A program made the position numbers and the translations under genes. From Acidobacteriota bacterium (GTDB lineage: Bacteria > Actinomycetota > Acidimicrobiia > Acidimicrobiales > UBA8190): a stretch of 5,379 nucleotides of DNA. The DNA is taken from positions 1 to 5,379 of the forward strand of contig JAGWNV010000193.1 in the NCBI GenBank assembly GCA_028872975.1, given 5' to 3'. A model generated the notes under the pieces. That model saw only the letters and a list, made by a program, of their open reading frames with translations, ran no database searches and had not been told where the DNA came from. Numbering within the stretch: position 1 is the first letter of the stretch; the number at the start of each line of letters is the position of its first letter. Of the stretch, positions 1 through 5,379 are shown piece after piece.

Positions 1-904
1 CTTCCTCCGGGTCTTGAACAGCGGCACCTACGAGGACCACCCCGACGTCCACACCGTGGCCGAGGAGTCGACGGCGTGGCCCGGGGTGTCCCGGCCCGTC
101 GACGCCGGCGGGCTCGGGTTCGGGTACAAGTGGGACATGGGCTGGATGCACGACACCCTCGAGTACGTCCAGGAGGATCCCGTCCACCGCCGCTGGCACC
201 ACGACCGGCTGACCTTCCGGGCCGTCTACGGCTACTCCGAGAACTTCATGCTCCCCCTCTCGCACGACGAGGTGGTCCACGGCAAGGGGTCGCTGTTGGC
301 CAAGATGCCGGGGGACGACTGGCAGAAGTTCGCCAACCTCCGGCTGCTCCTCGCCTACCAGTTCGCCCTCCCGGGCAAGAAGCTGCTGTTCATGGGCGCC
401 GAGATCGGCCAGTGGCACGAGTGGGACCACGACCGCTCCCTGGACTGGCACCTGCTCGACCTGGCTCCCCACGCCGGTCTGTGCCGGCTGGTCGGCGACC
501 TGAACCGCCTCTATCGCGACACCCCCGCCCTGCACCTCCTCGACTGCGACTCCGGCGGCTTCGAGTGGGTCCTCGCCGACGACGCCGAGGACAGCCTCCT
601 CGCCTTCCTCCGCGTCGCCCCCCACGAGCCCCCCGCCCTGGTGCTGTGCAACTTCACCCCGGTGCCCCGGCACAACGTCCTCCTCGGCGTGCCCGAGCCC
701 GGGTTCTGGCGCGAGGCCCTCAACACCGATGCCGAGGCCTACGGAGGCAGCGGGATCGGGAACCTCGGGGGCGCCGACACCCAGCCGGTGCCCTGGCACG
801 GCAAGCCGAGGACGCTCAACGTCACCGCTCCGCCCCTCGGCTGCGTCGTCTTCGTCCACGAACTCGGGGGACTGAGCCGCCCCGAACGGCGACTCCTCGG
901 TTGA
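1..904 (+). CDS. glgB: 1,4-alpha-glucan (glycogen) branching enzyme, C-terminal part
   Basis: This enzyme of family GH13 cuts an alpha-1,4-glucan chain and re-attaches the piece through an alpha-1,6 bond, forming glycogen branches in the cytoplasm. The reading frame is already open at base 2, so the start, the N-terminal CBM48 region and the catalytic nucleophile lie off the left edge. About 300 residues remain. Visible hallmarks are AEESTAWPGVSRP, whose first Glu (bases 62-64) is the expected acid/base; the run GLGFGYKWDMGWMHDTL; LPLSHDEVVHGKGS, whose Asp (bases 266-268) is the third catalytic acid; and PGKKLLFMG. The C-terminal beta domain follows, with NFTPVPRHN and a closing LPPLGCVVFVHE-like end. 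These align closely with E. coli GlgB from memory. A tail of about 13 residues follows the usual family end. The stop is TGA at 902-904. The likely partner is glgX downstream. Confidence 0.97.
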   Translation, partial: FLRVLNSGTYEDHPDVHTVAEESTAWPGVSRPVDAGGLGFGYKWDMGWMHDTLEYVQEDPVHRRWHHDRLTFRAVYGYSENFMLPLSHDEVVHGKGSLLAKMPGDDWQKFANLRLLLAYQFALPGKKLLFMGAEIGQWHEWDHDRSLDWHLLDLAPHAGLCRLVGDLNRLYRDTPALHLLDCDSGGFEWVLADDAEDSLLAFLRVAPHEPPALVLCNFTPVPRHNVLLGVPEPGFWREALNTDAEAYGGSGIGNLGGADTQPVPWHGKPRTLNVTAPPLGCVVFVHELGGLSRPERRLLG

Positions 905-990
905 CCTCGCTCGCAGCCGCCACCCCCCGGGCCCGGCGGCGGGGCCTGGCGGCGTCGTCGTCCGACCAGGGGGAGCCCGCTCACGGGGTC

Positions 991-1154
991 GTGCCCCGCC
1001 ATCCGCCGGGGCCCTGGGGGACGGTGGCCGACAGCGCCGATCCCGCCCTCGGCGGGGAGGGCGTCCGGTTGGCGGGACGCTTCTCCGCCGGTGCCGAGGT
1101 CCGGCTTGCGGCTTTCGGGTTCTGCGCCCTCGTCTGTGACCGAGGGGCGGCCTG

Positions 1155-1155
<1 letters not shown>
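991..1155 (+). CDS. Possible small coupled ORF, or remnant of a GH13 C-terminal domain, upstream of glgX
   Basis: A frame of 54 codons from GTG 991 ends at TGA 1153-1155, and that stop shares its A with the ATG of glgX (TGATG), the usual arrangement for translational coupling. Counting by hand, A/T bases fall 10, 18 and 8 at codon positions one, two and three. This GC3>GC1>GC2 order is typical of real genes in such genomes, though the sample is small. The peptide includes GTVADSADPALGG, GEGVRLAGRF and VRLAAFGFCALV. To my eye this resembles the last strands of the beta domain that ends many GH13 enzymes, such as TreZ or alpha-glucosidase types, where a Ser/Thr-Ala-Asp-Pro turn is followed by a hydrophobic final strand. 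The start is uncertain: AGGGGGAG at 968-975 is 15 bases before GTG 991, and GTG 1024 is an alternative. It could be a real small protein, a remnant of a deleted neighbour, or chance in GC-rich DNA. Confidence 0.33.
1142..1147 (+). promoter_or_regulatory. Ribosome binding site of glgX
   Basis: GAGGGG sits 7 bases before ATG 1155. An in-frame TGA at 1137-1139 rules out a longer GlgX starting further upstream, so this site fixes the start. It lies inside the last codons of the small frame that ends in TGATG, so ribosomes terminating there could reinitiate on glgX. Confidence 0.75.
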
Positions 1156-3266
<2,111 letters not shown>

Positions 3267-3324
3267 CCGGCTGACCGTCGCCGACCCGAACGGTTCGTCC
3301 ACGCCGTGACCGGGGGAGCCGGCG

Positions 3325-3349
3325 GAGGTGCGGCGAGACGCCGTGCCTC
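3325..3349 (+). terminator. Terminator-like hairpin after glgX
   Basis: Bases 3325-3335 pair with 3339-3349 around the loop AGA. This gives an 11-bp stem with two G-U wobbles (3329/3345 and 3330/3344) and a core of CGGCG against CGCCG. A pyrimidine-rich tract follows (TCGCTCCTCGCTCTTCTCC, from 3348) rather than a clean T run, which is common in high-GC actinobacteria. It lies 58 bases past the glgX stop and would separate the glycogen genes from the membrane-protein gene. Folding was done by eye. Confidence 0.45.
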
Positions 3350-3390
3350 GCTCCTCGCTCTTCTCCAAGGTGCCGCTGGCCCTGGCCCTC

Positions 3391-3420
3391 GGGTCGTAGG
3401 CCGGGGTCTTAGGACCCTGG
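3391..3420 (+). promoter_or_regulatory. Palindrome/hairpin with a near direct repeat in the leader of the membrane-protein gene
   Basis: GGGTC-TTAG-GACCC at 3404-3417 is a perfect inverted repeat. As RNA it extends to an 8-bp stem, 3401-3408 against 3413-3420, with one G-U pair and the four-base loop UUAG. The decamer GGGTCGTAGG (3391-3400) recurs 13 bases later as GGGTCTTAGG (3404-3413), one mismatch in ten. No T tract follows, so it does not look like an ordinary terminator. It ends 55 bases before ATG 3476. It could be an operator for a dimeric regulator or an RNA leader element. No recognisable -10/-35 pair could be placed with confidence. Confidence 0.35.
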
Positions 3421-3462
3421 AGAGACCGGCGGAAGCGCCGCATCCTGGCGCCAGAGGCTCTC

Positions 3463-3468
3463 AGGAGG
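3463..3468 (+). promoter_or_regulatory. Strong ribosome binding site (AGGAGG)
   Basis: A perfect AGGAGG lies 7 bases before ATG 3476 and settles the start of the membrane-protein gene. A local pairing of TGGCG (3446-3450) with CGCCA (3472-3476) could enclose it and reach the first base of the start codon. Confidence 0.85.
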
Positions 3469-3475
3469 AGTCGCC

Positions 3476-4483
3476 ATGCAGGCACTGAGCTTCCTGGTCG
3501 TTGCCGTCGTCGTGGCCCTCACGGCCTGGATCTTCTTCGACGCCACCGAGCGAGGGAAGAAGGCCCCCTGGCTGTGGGCGCTCGGCTTCCTGCTCTCGAT
3601 CGGCACCGTGGTGGGATGGGCGGTGGTCCTCATCGCCTACGCCGCCAACCGGAACGAGGGACACCGCGTCGAGGTCGCCAGGGGGTCGGCGCTGCGCCTC
3701 TACTTCGCCGTGACCTCGTTCTCGTCGTTCTTCCTGATGGTGACCGGGGCCGCCACCGCCGTCACCGCCGCCCTCGCCTACGCCGTGTCCACCAGCTACT
3801 CGAGCAGCGACTTCCGCGACCTGGCGGCGTCGGCCGTCTCCGCCTTCGTCGTGGGCGCCGTCGTCTGGGTGCCCCACTGGCGGGCCATGAGGAGGCGTCT
3901 CGCCGGCAGCCAGGAGGATGCCGACTTCCGGGCCTTGTTCGTGCTTCGCCGGACGGAGACCCTGACGGCGGCCTTCGTGTTCGGCGTCGTCGCGATGGCC
4001 AGCGCCCTCGTCACCATGGGAGGGGGCATCTCGGCGCTCTTCCACGCCTGGCAGGCCGACAAGACCATCTGGCTCCCCCCGCTCGGGGTGCTGCTCGCCT
4101 CCGGGCTGGCCAGCCTCTTCAGCGCCGTCGCCTACCGACGGACCCGGGGCTCGGAGGCCGAAGCCCGCTACCTCGCCGTCCCCGCGCCCAAGGTGGTTCC
4201 CCGTCAGCGCATGATCCCGAGCGTCCCTCCCATGGCGCCCGCGGCGGTGCCGCCGCCGCCGCCGTTCGCCCCACCGGCCTTCGCGGCGCCACCGTCCCCG
4301 CCGAGGCCGGTCGCCACCGTCCCCGCCCCACCGCCGGCGCCAACGGACGAGACCAGCGCCGCCTTCTGCGGGCACTGCGGGACCAAGCTCGTCGCCGGTG
4401 ACGCGTTCTGCCGCGCCTGTGGCGCGGCGGCGTCCGGCCCCGACGGCCGGACGAGCCCACCGAGCCGGGCGGCCGCCAGCTGA
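3476..4483 (+). CDS. Six-helix membrane protein with proline-rich linker and C-terminal zinc ribbon (DUF5671-like)
   Basis: This 335-residue protein has no assigned function. Hydrophobic segments suggest six membrane helices at about 3-21, 33-55, 74-104, 114-134, 162-187 and 198-219. The first pair, joined by FFDATERGKKAPWLW, resembles the short helical hairpin found before zinc ribbons or in PLDc_N-type proteins. Residues about 70-220 look like the DUF5671 membrane domain, including the VVWVPHWRAMRRR turn after helix four. A linker rich in Pro and Ala (about 236-290) leads to a zinc ribbon at 298-315, with Cys298, Cys301, Cys312 and Cys315 in the spacing CX2C-X10-CX2C. A short Ser/Pro-rich tail follows. 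Linker, ribbon and tail follow helix six; with both ends inside the cell they would be cytoplasmic, although the topology is inferred. The start ATG has a perfect AGGAGG. The gene is separated from glgX by a structured spacer and is probably transcribed on its own. The DUF assignment is from memory of the pattern and is moderately sure. Confidence 0.9.
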   Translation: MQALSFLVVAVVVALTAWIFFDATERGKKAPWLWALGFLLSIGTVVGWAVVLIAYAANRNEGHRVEVARGSALRLYFAVTSFSSFFLMVTGAATAVTAALAYAVSTSYSSSDFRDLAASAVSAFVVGAVVWVPHWRAMRRRLAGSQEDADFRALFVLRRTETLTAAFVFGVVAMASALVTMGGGISALFHAWQADKTIWLPPLGVLLASGLASLFSAVAYRRTRGSEAEARYLAVPAPKVVPRQRMIPSVPPMAPAAVPPPPPFAPPAFAAPPSPPRPVATVPAPPPAPTDETSAAFCGHCGTKLVAGDAFCRACGAAASGPDGRTSPPSRAAAS

Positions 4484-4490
4484 CACCGGC

Positions 4491-4515
4491 CCTCCCGGCA
4501 CGACGGTCGGGGAGG
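4491..4515. terminator. Possible bidirectional terminator between convergent genes
   Basis: CCTCCC (4491-4496) pairs with GGGAGG (4510-4515). One more pair, G4497-C4508, extends the stem past a bulged G4509, and the loop is 4498-4507. The element starts 8 bases after the stop of the plus-strand gene and ends 17 bases before the stop of the minus-strand DUF1330 gene, so it could serve both. There is no T run on either side, so the call rests on position and pairing only. Confidence 0.38.
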
Positions 4516-4532
4516 AGCGGCGAGTCGGCGGT

Positions 4533-4823
4533 TCAGCCGATCCCGTCCACGACGTACATGCTGGCCCTCGCCACCCCTTGGCGCAGTGCGCGGGCCGCCG
4601 TGTACCGCGCGCCCTCGTACCAGGCGACGGCGGCGGCGCGTGTCGGGAACTCGAGCACCACCGTCCGGCCCGGAGGAGCCTCGCCCTCGAGCACCTCGAC
4701 CTCCCCGCCCCGGGCGAGATAGCGGCCGCCGGCCTCCCGGACGCTCTCGGCCGCCTCGGCCTTGTAGGCCTCGTAGCGCACCGGGTCGAGCACCTCTCCC
4801 TGGTAGATGACGAATGCAGGCAC
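4533..4823 (-). CDS. DUF1330 family protein
   Basis: This 96-residue protein is the normal length for DUF1330, a family of small proteins with the dimeric alpha/beta-barrel (ferredoxin-like) fold. Its biochemical role is not established. Typical family features are the N-terminal strand MPAFVIYQGEVLDP, the Tyr-containing helix RYEAYKAEAAESV, the turn GGRYLARGGEVEVLEG, the strand RTVVLEFP, and the helix AAAVAWYEGARYTAARALR. The start is GTG at 4823-4821, preceded 9 bases upstream by GAGGA on the minus strand. It begins 21 bases after the stop of the upstream lipoprotein gene, which suggests one transcript, although no functional tie between the two families is known to me. It converges on the zinc-ribbon membrane-protein gene. 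Confidence 0.95.
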   Translation of the reverse strand: MPAFVIYQGEVLDPVRYEAYKAEAAESVREAGGRYLARGGEVEVLEGEAPPGRTVVLEFPTRAAAVAWYEGARYTAARALRQGVARASMYVVDGIG

Positions 4824-4832
4824 GGCGGACCG

Positions 4833-4837
4833 TCCTC
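4833..4837 (-). promoter_or_regulatory. Ribosome binding site of the DUF1330 gene
   Basis: On the minus strand GAGGA lies 9 bases before the GTG start at 4823. The site falls in the 21-base gap between the two minus-strand genes and supports GTG rather than an internal start. Confidence 0.6.
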
Positions 4838-4844
4838 GAGGAGC

Positions 4845-5379
4845 TCAGGTGTAGTAGGTCGGGCCCGGCCCCGACGGCGTCCCGGAGGCGCCGAGGGCCG
4901 AGAAGGGGACCGGCGCCGCCGGCGCCGTCTCGCGGAGCGCCGCGCCCCAGGCCGAGAAGGCGAGGGTGAAGTCGAGCGAGCCGGCCGTCGAGCCCTTGCC
5001 GAGCGTGCCGTGCTCGACGTAGCGGAGGGGCAATGGCCGACTTCCCGTGGTCACGTAGAGGGTGGCGGTGCCCTGGACCTGCTGGCCCCCGACCGATCGC
5101 ACCGGGCCCTGGACACCTTGGAGCTGGCGGCCGGCCACCTTGGAGACCCCGAGGACCCGGGTGGGCCGGAAGGTCACGTTGTCCTCGAGCGCCGAGGACG
5201 TCGTCACCGCCGCCGTGACCGACTGGTACGGCGCGTCGCCCGACGCGAGCGAGATCCACTGCCCGGCGTGGGCCTGGGCCACGGGTCCAGGGACTCCCAG
5301 GCTCGTCACCATGGCCAGGGCGTCGCCCTGGAAGTAGCTGGTGGGCCCGATGACGAGCACGGTGAAGCGGTCGCCGTTC
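4845..5379 (-). CDS. Probable LppX/LprG/LolA-like lipoprotein, C-terminal part
   Basis: The frame is open to the right edge, so the N-terminus, where a signal peptide and lipobox would lie, is missing. About 177 residues remain, beginning near NGDRFTVLVIGPTSYFQGDA. The order of motifs fits the actinobacterial lipid-binding lipoproteins with a half-barrel LolA/LppX-type fold: a strand giving 'x-Y-x-x-G-D-A', then AGQWISLASGDAPYQSV, a DNVTFRPTRVLGVSKVAGRQLQGVQG stretch of alternating strands, a GTATLYVTTGSRPLPLRYVEHG strand pair, and FTLAFSAWGAAL...APAAPVPFSAL at the end. Proteins of this type sit outside the membrane and bind or carry lipids, and many members have no tested function. A GTG at 5360 could be read as a start, but the coding pattern continues beyond it, so I treat the gene as partial. 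The stop is TGA at 4847-4845. The DUF1330 gene follows after 21 bases. Confidence 0.8.
   Translation of the reverse strand, partial: NGDRFTVLVIGPTSYFQGDALAMVTSLGVPGPVAQAHAGQWISLASGDAPYQSVTAAVTTSSALEDNVTFRPTRVLGVSKVAGRQLQGVQGPVRSVGGQQVQGTATLYVTTGSRPLPLRYVEHGTLGKGSTAGSLDFTLAFSAWGAALRETAPAAPVPFSALGASGTPSGPGPTYYT

Noticed and set aside
916..940. Inverted repeat GCCGCC/GGCGGC after glgB as a terminator
   Set aside because: The stem is only 6 bp around a 13-base loop, in sequence made almost wholly of G and C, with no T tract. Such pairings are expected by chance here, and glgB and glgX may be co-transcribed.
76..990. The upstream continuation of the small frame, running open inside glgB
   Set aside because: Over glgB it is a shadow frame with an Arg/Pro-rich product, and the true coding frame there is GlgB. 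Only the part after about 991 lies clear of another gene and looks coding.
3287..3297. Palindrome CGAAC-G-GTTCG just after glgX
   Set aside because: It is short, single-copy and has no flanking symmetry. It is too weak to call an operator or a terminator.
3461..4501. Long minus-strand frame across the membrane-protein gene
   Set aside because: It is Gly/Arg/Glu-rich low-complexity translation opposite a gene with clear helices, a zinc ribbon and a perfect ribosome binding site.
4204..5259. Long minus-strand frame across the DUF1330 and lipoprotein genes
   Set aside because: It is out of frame with two recognisable minus-strand proteins and gives an Arg/Gly/Pro-rich product without motifs.
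5358..5360. GTG at 5360 as the start of the minus-strand lipoprotein
   Set aside because: The frame stays open with protein-like residues (NGDRFT) to the window edge. A start here would leave no room for a signal peptide, so the gene is better taken as cut by the edge.

Overview
The window is very GC-rich, with G or C at most third codon positions and strong Shine-Dalgarno sites. The gene content (a glycogen-enzyme pair, a zinc-ribbon membrane protein with a proline-rich linker, and an LppX/LprG-like lipoprotein) points to a high-GC Actinobacteriota member, possibly Acidimicrobiia or a relative. The phylum is an inference from composition and protein style. No rRNA or other marker gene is present to fix it.

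Layout: positions 1-904 (+) hold the C-terminal part of the glycogen branching enzyme GlgB. A spacer of about 250 bases follows. Its second half carries a short coding-like frame (991-1155, +) whose stop codon overlaps the ATG of the next gene as TGATG. Positions 1155-3266 (+) are a complete glycogen debranching enzyme, GlgX/TreX. Positions 3267-3475 are a structured spacer with a terminator-like hairpin, a separate hairpin/palindrome and a strong ribosome binding site. Positions 3476-4483 (+) encode a six-helix membrane protein with a proline-rich linker and a C-terminal zinc ribbon. A short convergent spacer (4484-4532) holds an imperfect hairpin. On the minus strand, 4533-4823 encodes a DUF1330 protein, and 4845-5379 is the C-terminal part of a probable LppX/LprG/LolA-like secreted lipoprotein that runs off the right edge. 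These two minus-strand genes are 21 bases apart and probably co-transcribed.

GlgB and GlgX form a glycogen module. GlgB introduces alpha-1,6 branches, and GlgX removes short branches left after phosphorolysis or feeds linear glucan into trehalose synthesis. The genes after position 3476 have no evident link to glycogen, and the spacer hairpin at 3325-3349 is a reasonable boundary for the glycogen unit.

I see no tRNA, rRNA, CRISPR array, insertion sequence or phage gene. Most of the window is ordinary. The parts most worth a second look are the small frame coupled to glgX, the leader of the membrane-protein gene, and that protein's apparent internal duplication. None of these amounts to a demonstrated new system.
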